Source: Salticus scenicus (taxonomy: Eukaryota > Arthropoda > Arachnida > Araneae > Salticidae). From it: a stretch of DNA of 64,000 nucleotides. Location: positions 269,432,993 to 269,496,992 of the forward strand of contig OZ005656.1 of assembly GCA_963930645.1 (NCBI GenBank), read 5' to 3'. Both the position numbers and the translations under genes were made by a program. Below, in pieces: positions 1 through 12,905 of this stretch (position 1 is the first letter of the stretch; the number at the start of each line of letters is the position of its first letter). The notes under the pieces are model-generated. The model was not told the DNA's origin, did no database searches, and saw only the letters and a list, made by a program, of their open reading frames with translations.

Positions 1-611
1 TTTTATTATTATAGATTCTGTTGAGGTACCATCAGGATTGATTACATAAAATAAGATAAAATATACAGATTTTTATTATATATATATATATATGTGTGTG
101 CGTATTGAGACAAAAACTATTAATTTGATTTGAATTTCTTTATAAGTGAAACTAATAATATACTCCAAAGAAATCCTCTTGCACTAGAATACTTGTATTA
201 AAACATTAACTTGTAACAACTCATAATGTTTAGAAAAAGATCAAATATTTAAATATAGATATTGATTGATTTGATAACCCCACAGTTTTTGTTATACAGT
301 GTATTATTTTTTATTTAATTACTAGCAGGCTACTCCCGCTTTGCTGGTCCCTATATTTAAATGAATTTTCTAAAGAATTCAATTGCTATTTATTTTTTAT
401 AACACATTATTTAAAAAAAAAAAAAGTACATTGAAATTGCTCTAAACCTTGCTTCAGGTACCATCAAAATGAAGATTTCTTTAGTTATAAAAAAAAATTA
501 GTTATGGATAGCATGAACTACTGATAACATAACATTTTTTTTCCCTTTGAGCTTCACATTAAGGAGCTTCGACTGTAATTTAATATAATAATCTCTTTCT
601 TTTTTCTCTAG
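1..611. other. NARS2 intron, right end
   Basis: AT-rich intron sequence ending in the acceptor at 610-611. I searched for the preceding NARS2 exon (motif around SNDCEGAGE) and did not find it here. Confidence 0.6.
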
Positions 612-796
612 TTGAAACAAAAGTTAAACAGTCACTCTGAAATCACTGATGAAGTTGAAAGTGATGATGAATGTGATGGAAAGTTAGTAATGGAACAAAA
701 AGATTTCAATGACAGAACTATAGATCCTGAAGAATTCTTTGGGGCTCCATCTTACCTAACTGTATCAGGGCAGTTGCATTTAGAAGCTATGGCATG
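612..796 (+). CDS. NARS2: NARS2 exon (first in window)
   Basis: The acceptor TTCTCTAG ends at 611 and the donor GTAATT starts at 797. The exon reads in frame from TTG (Leu), so it is an internal exon and not a start. It ends with two bases of a Cys codon completed by the next exon. It encodes an acidic linker followed by the conserved LTVSGQLHLEAMA block. Confidence 0.9.
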
Positions 797-3700
797 GTAA
801 TTTTTCTAAAAAAATCTATTTTAAAGATAAACAATTGAACTTATAGCATATGCTAAATTATAGTTGAATCTTGAAGAGTTGCAAAAGCACTGAATTTAGT
901 TCATATAAAGAAACACATAGCTTATTATACTAGATCACAGGTCAAATGTGGCTTTTGAACAGTTAACTCATAGTCCACCAAGACTTACAAGGTCACTTTA
1001 AAATTTTTCGGTAACCCATTCTCTGTTGCAGTTGAGGAAGCTTCTGCAAATGTTCAAAGGGAACTCATAAACTTTAGACTTATCGCAGTCTGGATTTCAG
1101 GATTTAGATATTCTTGAATTTTATAAAATTGTTTCTGTTTGCTGAAATTTTTAACTTAAAAAAAAAAAAAAAAAAAAAAAAAAATAATAATAATAATTCA
1201 GGTATATGTGCTACTATGTTTGGTAATGTGTCATAAGTTTAAACATATCAAAATTAAGAACTAAATTAACGTATTAACATTAACAATTGCATCTGTCTTG
1301 AGAATATCAACAACTAGTTTTTAACCAAATTTGACAAAAACCATAAAGTTTTGTCTGAACTATCAAATAAATATGTTTCTGTTTGTAAGATATTCAAAGT
1401 GTTATCATTCCTTTATCTCCATAGTATACACCTCAAATACAATTCAGAAAATTAGAATACATTGGTATGAAATTTGTACTATTTTTTCAGTAAACTCTTA
1501 ATGAAGAAAAATTAGAATTTCTTTGTTTTATATAGAAAATTTTCAATCTCATTAGTTTTTATCATATTAAGTGCATATGTAAACTGATGTAATATAAATT
1601 GAAATTTTATTTAATTATTTTATTTTTAAGTTTTTATTTTTTTCCCCCTGAAGTTTTCTTATTAATAAAATGCAAACTTTTTCTACAGTTTTCATTGTAA
1701 TTATTCAATAACATTTAACAATTAATTAATTTAATTAATAATTTTCTATAAATTTAATCTTATAAAAATTAATGATTAATTTTCCATCTTGAAAATTTTA
1801 AATTTAATAACTGCAGCACTTATAATATCATACCTGCCAACTCTCCGTTATTTTGGAATTATCTTCCACTCTCCGTTATTCTCAAACATTTCTCCATTAT
1901 TCTGAAGATTTTAAAGTTGTACCTATTTCAAAACTTCAACAAACCTTCATTTTTTTAAGCAAGATTTTGCTTTTGATGAAAAAAATTATCATGATTCTCT
2001 CTATATATATATTACTATTTTTAAATAATAATTACTTAATTTTTATTTAATAATTAAATTTAACTTACACATATAACTTTTTGATAATTTAAGCCATGGA
2101 TTAAGCTATGTAGAAAATGATCGTGTAATCCATGCATGGGAGAGCTTTTTTAATTATTTTCACGCACATGAAACAAAGATTTTTTAGAAGACAGTGATTC
2201 AGATTTCACAAATAAAGATATCCAGGTTGTCAATTTTCTTACTTTATATTATATTAATCACACAAAATAAATATATTTACATTGATATTTACAACAATTA
2301 ACTAGAGGCTTCCATTTGAAGCGCATTGAAATAATCAAGAATTTTGGCTTTTAGCCTGCTGTTAAAAACGGCCATTTTTAAGAGAACTTTTCAAGGCTTC
2401 ATTCTCTCACAAAAAACAAGTTACTTCTGACGAATTTTCAGTTTCCATGTGGTTAACAAAAACCTAATAAAAATAAAATAAGTATACAAGTCATAATTAC
2501 TTGTCTAGCATCTGGTGGTTATAATTGAGCCAGTTGCTCAAGCAAGAAGTTCCAGGGGGAATTAAATGAGCATGATGAAATCAATATAATATATTACTCA
2601 TTATAAATTTCCTAAACAATCATTAAAAATGAAATTAGATTGAACTCTTCATGAAAATTGACAGACATGCACAAAATATCATCCTTAATTAAGCTGCAGA
2701 TGAAAGTAATTTCATATAATTGGTAGACTTATTAAATCCCTCATAAAATTAATTAGACTAATAAAATAATTTATAACAAGCTATTAAAATACTGTCATAT
2801 ATCGAAAACACATCAATGTTTTCTAGGCCTGAAAATGCTTCTCCGTTATTTTGATTCTTCAGTGTTGGTAGGTATGTAATATGTAAAAAGAATTAATCTT
2901 AGCACTCAAGATGCAATCATGAGTATATCTTGCCCTGAAAAAAGTTGTGCACTTTTATTATATAGGGCCTACTCCCTACTGTATAGGCATTTTCTGATAT
3001 AATTATTGAGGGATTCAGACTATATTGCAGATGATAGAGGGCTTAATCTTTTTTAATTGCTTAAATTTCTTGTTTATCTTTTTAATAGTATAATTATTTT
3101 AGTTTTCTAATAACTAGAATACATTCTATCAAAGATTAACAAACTAGATGAGGTCTTTTAGTGAGAGTTTTGTTTGTCATTATTTTATAGTTGAAGTATG
3201 CACTGGTTATGGAGGAAAAGCAGATATATTTTTAAATTTCTTCCATTAATAATTTAACACTTCAAATGTATTACTTCTTAGTGTAAGCACCCTTTAAGAA
3301 GTGTTTGTCTCTTACAAAATAGATAGTTTTTTTTTTTTTTTTTTTAAGAGTAATATTCAGCCATTTATAGAGCTATAAGCTATATATTCAACCTCAAAGA
3401 CTATACTTGAGTTTTTCAAAAACTAAAGATAAAAATTTATTAATAATATGAAAAGATTTGTATAAAATATATATACCATATGGAATTAAAAACTCTGTTT
3501 ATAAGATATACAGGGGTGAAACTACCTAATATGTAAAAACCCTGAAAACTATTACTTGTATGCAGAATTGATTTCAAGGAAAAACATTTTAATGATATAT
3601 CATATCATATGGCTATTATTAAAAATATTTATTTTTACCAATAATAACTGATATTTGGAGTATTTTTTAATACATTATAAGGCAAATTAAATATTCAAAA

Positions 3701-6700
3701 TGAGAAAAATTCTATAAAAACAAATTCATTTAACATGAAATTCAAAGGCAGCAAAATTTCCAAAAACCCTGAATTCAGGGATAGCCCCTGAAATGTTTCA
3801 CTCCTGGATATATTAAAAAGATATATTGTCTTTTAGAGCAAACTGTTTTTTACCATTTGCGAATTATTTGCATCTTTCCTGAAAAATTATTATTTATTGT
3901 TTTATTAGCACGTCTTAAAACAAATTTTAATCATTTGTTCATAGGTAAAAATTCAGTAATTTGTGTTAAAAATAAATAATCTAAAATGATAGTATAATAA
4001 TGTTTATTAATAATGCTATTTAATTATTTTCAATTAAAACAGAATGTATAAGTTTGTCTTATTTTAGACAGAATATACATAGAGATGTGTGAAAATTGTC
4101 CAAATAATTGTGAATTTTAATTTTTAATTTTATTAATTTTTTAATACATGCAATATTTCAAGAAAAATATATAGTATAGTCTCAATTATCTGAGTTAATA
4201 CGGACCAAGACTAACTCAGATAACCAGAAAACTTGGTTAACCCATTAACCGCCAAAACTAAAAATAATAATTTTTTTCTAAATGCAAACAGTAATACTCA
4301 TTATTTTGATCATATATAACAATAATTTAAAATAAAATTATTAAAATTAGTCTTATCTTACTAAATACAGGGTGTTGTATTTGTACAACTTCAGTGGAAT
4401 AAGAGTATACAATGAATGCAAATAAACGTTCATGAAAATTTCCTTGAGGGAGCATAAAACAGCAAAATTACAGATGACTTCAAAAGTAATTATTTTATTA
4501 TGAAACATTTTTTTTTTACAAGTTATGTAAACTTATTCAAATATGAAGATTTTCAAAAGTTTTGAATTGATTAGTGCTTCAAGTTTGAAATTTATTTTTA
4601 AATATCAAATTATTTTTCAGATCAAAGTTTTTTGTAATAAAATAAACATATATCATTTCCTTACTTAAAAACAATACTTAATATAAAATATCTTTTTTAG
4701 TTAACTGTTAAACGCAATTACATCTGGTGTTGCGTCGCAAAAAATGGATTAAAGCAAAAAATGTAAATAAAATAAATTGTGTAGATTTAAATGTATAATT
4801 TTAATAAATACAAGAATTATACTATATAGATACATCACATGCAATTCATATTGTTTCGATAATTAAAGAGTTCTTACTCAAAAAACTCCTTTGATTGTTT
4901 TTGATTTTATATTACTTTGGTGTTTTTCTCCAGCAATGTTTCGCCCTTTTTTATTAAAGCTAATAAGATTGCTGGTGTTGCTTTTTCTTGTTCTCTATAT
5001 ATTCAATAACACATTTGATGGCCTTTTATTCCATTTTGTAAGGAAGATTTTATTGGGCTTAGAAGGCAGAGCACGCAAATTATAATGCATATTAATGAGT
5101 CCATATTAACACGAAACACTTTTAATTAGACGAACACTCACATCACATGGTACATACAGAGAAACAAAAATTCAACAAGGTACAGGTAAAAAGATGCGCC
5201 GTACGAAAAACAGTCCAAGTGGTGGCGCGCCAGTCGTTATTGGAATGATCTATTTTACAGTGAAGGAGGGTAAATACAAGAGGCATTGGTAATGGAAAAT
5301 AAATGTAACCTAACACCCCCCCACAATGTCGACGTATTTACCTAAATAACAATGTTACATCTTCCAATCCCATAATTTTACAACAGTTGTAATGTTTTGA
5401 TGATGTTAATGCTTTTGTAAGAATATCAGCCCCCATATTTTCAGTAGACACAAAATTTAAATCAATGATTCCATCTTTCAGTGCATCCCTTATGAAATGA
5501 TGCCTAATGTCTATATGCTTGGTGCGCTTATGAAAGATGGGATTTTCAGCTAATTTAATAGACCCTAAGTTATCTGTAAATATACTCACTTTTTCAATTT
5601 TGCCTTCAGATAACTCATTTAGTAATTTACATAAATATATGCCTTCCTTAGTGGCATCGGATAAAGCCATATATTCGGCTTCCGTTGATGAGAGAGCTAC
5701 GGTACACTGTTTACGGCTTTCCCATGTAATTGCACTCCCGCAAAAAATGAAACAGTAACCTGTATATGACCTACGGTCATCGAGGCAATTCCCCCAATCC
5801 GCGTCAGTGTAACCGAACAAAGGCTCATTACTTTTTCTAAATACAAGTCCAAAATTTATTGTTTTCTTTAAGTATCGTAAAACTCGTTTAGCGGCAGTCC
5901 AATGAGTTTTATCAAAACAAGTTAGAAATTGACTTAATTGACTGACGGAATTTGCAATGTCCGGCCTGGTGGAAGTTGCAAGATACATCAAACTTCCAAC
6001 TAATTCACGGTAGGGATATTCGTTTTCACAACATTTTTCGGCCTTTTTTAATCGAATGCTTGTATCCATAGGACAAGCTACGGGCTTGGCTTCTGTCATG
6101 CCAAAACGCTCTAAGAGCTCTCTAATATAACTATGTTGACTCATTGTTATAAGGCCATTTTCTAACTGAAAATTTATCCCTAGACAATATTTAACTATGC
6201 CTGAATATTTAACATCTAGTTTTTCATTAAGATGAATTTTGAAGTTTTCTAACATATCAGGGTCCTGTGACATAAACAATATGTCATCAACGTAAATCAT
6301 TATAAGAGTCAACCCTTTATCACTTTTAATATAATATAAACATGGATCTGCATTTGTTTGTTTTGCTCCGAAATCATTCAAAATTTTATTTAATTTAGTG
6401 TTCCAACACCTCCCGGCCTGCCTGAGGCCATAGAGAGATCTTTTTAACAAAAGAACTTTATTCCCTACATTTAGATATTTAAGAATCTCGGCTGCTTTAT
6501 TAGATATGTCCCTATCGCAATTTTCATTTATAATTATTTGAAGTATTTCTTTAAAGTAATCGGGAACTTCCATAAAAATTTCCTCATCTAATTTTCCATT
6601 CAAATATGCTGACGTTATGTCAAATTGATGTATTTTTATTCCTAATTTAGCAGCATAACCTGCTAAGACTCTAATAGATCCCATTTTTGCTACCGGAGAA

Positions 6701-9700
6701 AAAGTTTCACGAAAATCTATACCAAATTTTTGACTAAATCCGCGAGCTACTAATCTCGCTTTATATTTCAAAAGAGATCCATGTTGATCATATTTATTTG
6801 TAAGGACAAACCTACCTCTTATGCATTTTTTCTGGGGCCTTTCTACTACTTCGAATGTATCATTTTTTAATATTACTTTTATTTCGTCAGTCATTGATTT
6901 ATACCAATTCGAAGCTTCCGGACTTTTTAAGGCATTATTTATTTCTACTTCCGAATTAAGACTATAAACAACATTCGCAAATGATTCCGGCTCCCTAATT
7001 ATTTCGCGATTACGCAATGACAATATGTTTTTATCTTCGAGCGCCGAATCTGAGTCACGTGACAGCTCATCTTTTTCATTTTTTATTTCAGGAGGAGAAA
7101 TTTTCTCTTCTGCTGGCTGCATGTGTGAGTCATTTTGCAATTCGCTTAATTGTATTTCTCTTTCAGAAATATCTGGATACAATTGACCTATTTTTGAAAC
7201 ATCATTAGATTTCTCCTCAAAAAATTTTACGCTACGGGATAAAATTATTGTTTTTGATTCAGGAAGATAAATACGAAATGCTTTAGAATTTTCTGAATAA
7301 CCCACAAATATCCCCTTTTTAGACCTTGGGGAAAATTTATGTTTAGGATGGTTATCGAAAAAATAAGAAGTGCAGCCAAAAGATTTAAAATAGCTAACGT
7401 TAGGTGTTATATTATTCCATAATTCATATGGGGTTTTTCCATTTAAAGCTTTTGTTGGGCATCTATTTCTTATATAATTAGAAGTATTAATAGCTTCCGC
7501 CCATAAATTTAAGGGTAATTTTGATTGTGATAATAGACAACGGGCCATTTCAACGAGAGTTCTATTCTTCCTTTCACAAACACCTGATTGTTCCGGACAA
7601 TAAGGGGTTGTTAATCTATGCTGAATACCATTTTCTTTTAAGAAATTTTCAAATTCAGTCCCAATAAATTCGCCCCCATTATCACTCATGAATTTTTTTA
7701 TTTTTATAGATTTTTCATTTTCCCAAAGAAGTTTGATTTCTTTAAAAGCATTTAATGCTTCATCTTTAGTTTTTAAGAATTTTACTGCACAATAACGAGA
7801 ATAATCATCAATAAAAGTAATAAAATAAAGGGACTTACCTATTGAGGGAACCCTAATAGGCCCACAAAGATCCGAATGCACTATTTCTAACATTTTTGTA
7901 ACACGATCTGAGTGCTTAGGAAAAGGAGCACGGGTCATTTTATTTAACGCGCAAACTTCACAATTGAAGTCGGATACCTTTTTAATATTTAACCCCCTAA
8001 TATGACCCTTTAAATTAGAGTCAATCAAATCTTTTACATTTAGATGACCCATTCTACAATGCCATCTTTCCACGTCGGCGAAAATATTTTTAGAACTATC
8101 GATTGATTCACTCGAAAAATTAACTGCATTATTTATATTTGCATTATTATCCCGCAGATAATAAAGTTCATTTTTTCTGTCCGCAATTAGAGTCACATTT
8201 TTTTGTCTGTTATTTATAACAGCACATTTGTCTTTAAAAGTTACAGTGAAACCTTTGTCGCACATTTGTGACACGGACAATAAGTTCGTTTTCAATCCTG
8301 GAACCAATAGAGCGTCGTTGATCTCTACATTTTGAAGTTTTGAATTGACTTTTGTTTTAATTAATATTTTACCAACACCGGACACATCAGTTGTTTCATT
8401 ATTCGCTAAATTTACAGATTTTATATCCGTATCCTTTAAATCGTGAAAATTGGAGTCATCCTTCCCCATGTGTCGAGTACAGCCGCTGTCAACACAATAA
8501 AGATTCTCGGATTGTTCTTTGAATAATATGTTCGTATTCGTTGAATTTGTGCTGGCCAGTAGTCCTAAACTGTTTTGTCGATATTTAAATGATTTATCTT
8601 TTTCACACTGATTTGCACGGTGACCGATACGTTTACATTTCCAGCAAGTAATTTTTGAATTATCTCTTTCATTCTGAGTGTACTGTTCAGTAATCTTAGG
8701 ATTCCTTTTATTTTTATTCCACGGAGCAGGTTTCTTTCGGAAATTCCCAGTCATGAACGCTCCATCGTTCGGTCTGTCATCATGGCGTCTGGCGTCGTTT
8801 TCTTCTACTATTTTTATTCGTAGTACTTCTGGTTTTGGTAGCTCATCCCTGGATTCTATTGCGCACCTGAAATTTTCATAACTGGATGGTAGGCTGTATA
8901 ACAACATCACAGTTAACAAGTCATCATCTATTCTAATGTCCATTTCAGATAGTTTATCGACTATGTCAAAAAACTTTCGAAGATGATCTCGAATGCTCAC
9001 AGAAGAGGAATCTGCTATTTTATGTTGAATAAGCGATTTTAACAGTGACGCTTTTCTAGCGGGGCCTTTAGATTGATATATTTCTTCTAATTTTTTCCAT
9101 ATATCCAAGGACCTTTCACAGTTTTTTATTTGTTTCAGTTCAGAAGGCGATATACACAAAATTATGTCGGCTTTGGCCTTTTCATCCATATCAGTCCATT
9201 TATCGAACGTTTCTTGTGATGTCGCATCACCTGCCACGAGCTCTGGCTTTGGTTTAGAGCCAGATACATAAATCCAGGATTCATTTTTTATTAAGAGTGC
9301 CTTCATTTGTATCTTCCATGTCTCGTAATTATCTTTGTTTAAAGTTTCAATACGTAGTGTTCCATAAGACGCCATTTTTAAACGTGGTCGTCTATCTAAC
9401 AGATAAAAGTCTATTTATTGTAAATAAAAATTAATTTGCTCTGGGCCCATAACCTATTGGGCTTAGAAGGCAGAGCACGCAAATTATAATGCATATTAAT
9501 GAGTCCATATTAACACGAAACACTTTTAATTAGACGAACACTCACATCACATGGTACATACAGAGAAACAAAAATTCAACAAGGTACAGGTAAAAAGATG
9601 CGGCGTACGAAAAACAGTCCAAGTGGTGGCGCGCCAGTCGTTATTGGAATGATCTATTATACAGTGAAGGAGGGTAAATACAAGAGGCATTGGTAATGGA

Positions 9701-12700
9701 AAATAAATGTAACCTAACAGATTTTTCATATGTTGATTTTTACTGTCACTGCCTTCAACATAATTACTAGATTTATTTTCGATATTGATGATATTGATGA
9801 TCATTTCATTTGTAATCTCTTGTTTATTAATGTTTATCCTCTCGAGCAGGGGTGGCCAACCGCGGCCTGCTTGCTGCCTGCCATGTAGTCTTTTGGGGCC
9901 CACGAGGAGACTAACAATATTTAACATTTCACATCTTTGGTTAACACATTAAAAATTAATAAATAAGTTATGACTTTTCGAAGTGGAAATAAATACCTTT
10001 CAACAATTATGGTAGTTAAAAAATCTCATTGTTGTTATGAAATATTATAAGATCCATTAATTCTTCTTTTTATTATACAGTACAAAGCCGAAAATCCGGA
10101 ATCGTCGGGACTGCGGCGATTCCGGATTTTTGAATTTTCCGGATTTTTGGTCATGCCTAAAAAATATAATATTTTGGTTTAAGTATTTGGATAAAATGCA
10201 AATTCAAGTAAAAAATAACATATTACGATTTTTAAATGTATTCTGTAATATTTTTTTTATCAGCTTTAATAAATAAATTAATTTAAAATTAAACTTGAAA
10301 AACAAAACAGATTTATTGAAATATTTGCATACAAAAATTACTACAAGTTACAATAGAAAAACAAGTCCTTCCGGCTTATTCGGAAGGGTAGGTTGATTTC
10401 TTTTTCCTTATCAAGTAGCCGTCATTTTGTTTCAAAATTTCTGCTACAAATTATTAATGAACTTGGTAGAAATATTGATGTAGGCTATGCACATATGGAG
10501 CTTTAAGCAAATCGATTCAATTCATAAATACATTTTTATGTGAATTTAAAATTTTCAAGTGGCCGGCGCATGGAAACAAAATGGTGGGTTAAGTTGACAA
10601 ATATATGAAATGTATTTGTGAGATATGTCTACTGTACACATATAGTTCGAAATTATTAAAAATCGTAAAAATCATCGTATTGAAAAATTAAGTGGCTGCC
10701 ACTTCGATCAAAATGGCAGAGAAAGTTGCTCATCTAAGATATCGTTGCAAATTTGAAAATATATATATATATATTTTTTTTTTGTAGAAATTCTTTCAAA
10801 GAGGCTTAGTAAGTTGATAAAATGTTAGTTTTCTGCATTTCTAGTTTGTTTTAGCATTAAAATAGCCTAATTTTTCCTTAAAAATGCATTAAAAAGATCC
10901 AGTAACGCAGGTAATGGATTTGGCGTCAAATTTGGCAACTTTCCCCCGATGGCGACTTTTGGCGAGAAAATACTTATTATCGATATACCAAAGATGGACG
11001 CAATAACGTGATTGCTTCATGAGTTACGTGAATTTTCTAAATTTTTGTTGTTTGAATGATAAATCCATTTTTCAACTTTCATTTGAATTGATCACATCCA
11101 AGATATTTGAAGTATAGGTTACTGTCCAACTGTGGTTTAAATCAGTGCTGTATTTCAAAAGTTATTATTATGGCAAACTTTCAAGTGCCAGTCTAAGTGG
11201 CTGCGACTTTAAAAACAAAATGGCAAAACAGCTTGCCCATCGAAATCCTCCAGTATATTTGTATGATAAGTTCATTGTCCAGTTCTAGTTTAAATAAAAT
11301 CATTATTTCAAAAATGATTGTCATAAGAAATTTTCAGGTGGCACCACTCGTAAAAAAAAGTGGAGTGGGGTGCCCAACGAACTTATCTGAGATATTTGAA
11401 TTATAAATCTACTATCCAAATTTGGTGCAATTTGATTCTGTATTACTAAAGTTACCATAATAATAAATTTTCAAGTGGCCGTCACTTGGAAATAAAATTG
11501 CGGATCAAGTCACCAAGTGAACTTATCCTAGATATTTGAACCATAAGTTCACTATCCAGCTTTTATTTGAATCAGTTTAGTATTTTAAAAGTTATTGTGA
11601 TGGCATATTTTCAAGTGGCAGTGTGATTTCAAGCGGCTGGAACTTAGACACAAGATGTCGGGACAAGTTGCCCAGTGAAAACATTCAAGATAATTATATA
11701 ATATCACTGTCAAAATTTGGTTCAATTTGGAGTATTATTTCAGAAGTTATCGTGATTTTAAATTTTCAAGTGGGAGCCTGATTTCAAGAGGCCCCGCTTA
11801 ACTTAAGATATCTGCCACTTTATTAAAAATGGCGGATATAGTTTATTAATAAACTTCATTGAGATCCTTATGTGGTTTGTATTTACATCAAAATTCAAAC
11901 AATTTCGGAATACGCTTTTTACAATTTAAATTTGAAATTTTCAAGTGGTCGCCACTTGAAAACAAAATGGCGGAGCAACTTGGTTAACAAACTCATCTAA
12001 GATATTTATAAGATAAGTTAAGACACTGTTCAAATTTGGTTCGATTTGGAGTATTATTTCGGAAGTTATTGTGATTTTAAATTTTCAAGTGGTAGCCTGA
12101 TTTCAAGTGGTCCCACTTAACTTCAGATATCTACCACTTTATAAAAAATGATGGATAAATTTCATTAATAAATATCATTGAGACCCTTATGTGGTCTATA
12201 TTTACATTAAATTCCAAACAAATTCGGAATACGCTTTTTACAATTTGAATTTGAAATTTTCAAGTGGTCTCCACTTGTAAACAAAATGGCGGAGCAACTT
12301 GGTTAACAAACTCATCTAAGACATTTATAAGATAAGTTAAGACACTGTTCAAATTTGGTTCGATTTGGAGTATTATTTCGGAAGTTATAGTGATTTTAAA
12401 TTTTCAAGTGGTAGCCTGATTTCAAGTGGTCCCGCTTAACTTAAAATATCTGCCACTTTATTAAAAATGGAGGATAAACTTCATTAATAAACTTCATTGA
12501 GACCCTTGTGTGGCCTGTATTTACAACAAAATTCAAGCAAATCTTGCTTTAAATATGCTTTTTACAATGTCGGTTTGAAATATTCAAGTGGCTGCCACTT
12601 GAAAACAAAAAGTCAGAGCAACTTGGTTAACGAACTCATCCAAGATATTTATGAGATTAGTTCACTGTCCAAATTTGGTTCGATTTCGTGTATTATTTCG

Positions 12701-12851
12701 GGAGTTATCGTGATGATAAAATTTTCATTATAGATATATATACTATATATATATATATAATAAAGATGATCTATAAAGCATAGTAGAAGCCAAGCAACAG
12801 ATACAAGATCACTGAAACACCAATGACCAATAAGATTAAAAAAAAAAAAAA

Positions 12852-12905
<54 letters not shown>

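Larger units (their letters stand above)
5051..9719 (-). mobile_element. Complete Ty1/Copia LTR retrotransposon, recent insertion
   Basis: This 4669-bp element has two 265-bp LTRs that differ at only two positions seen by eye, a 5-bp target duplication GATTT (5046-5050 and 9720-9724), a primer site, a polypurine tract and one uninterrupted gag-pol frame. It sits antisense to NARS2 in a 15.4-kb intron. The LTRs begin TG and end TA on the coding strand. Everything points to a young, possibly still mobile copy. Confidence 0.95.

Noticed and set aside
612..614. TTG at 612 as a translation start
   Set aside because: It follows a perfect splice acceptor and the protein is an internal part of NARS2.
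9547..9927. 126-codon - strand frame spanning the Copia 5' LTR
   Set aside because: It crosses the LTR/flank junction and mixes unrelated sequence.
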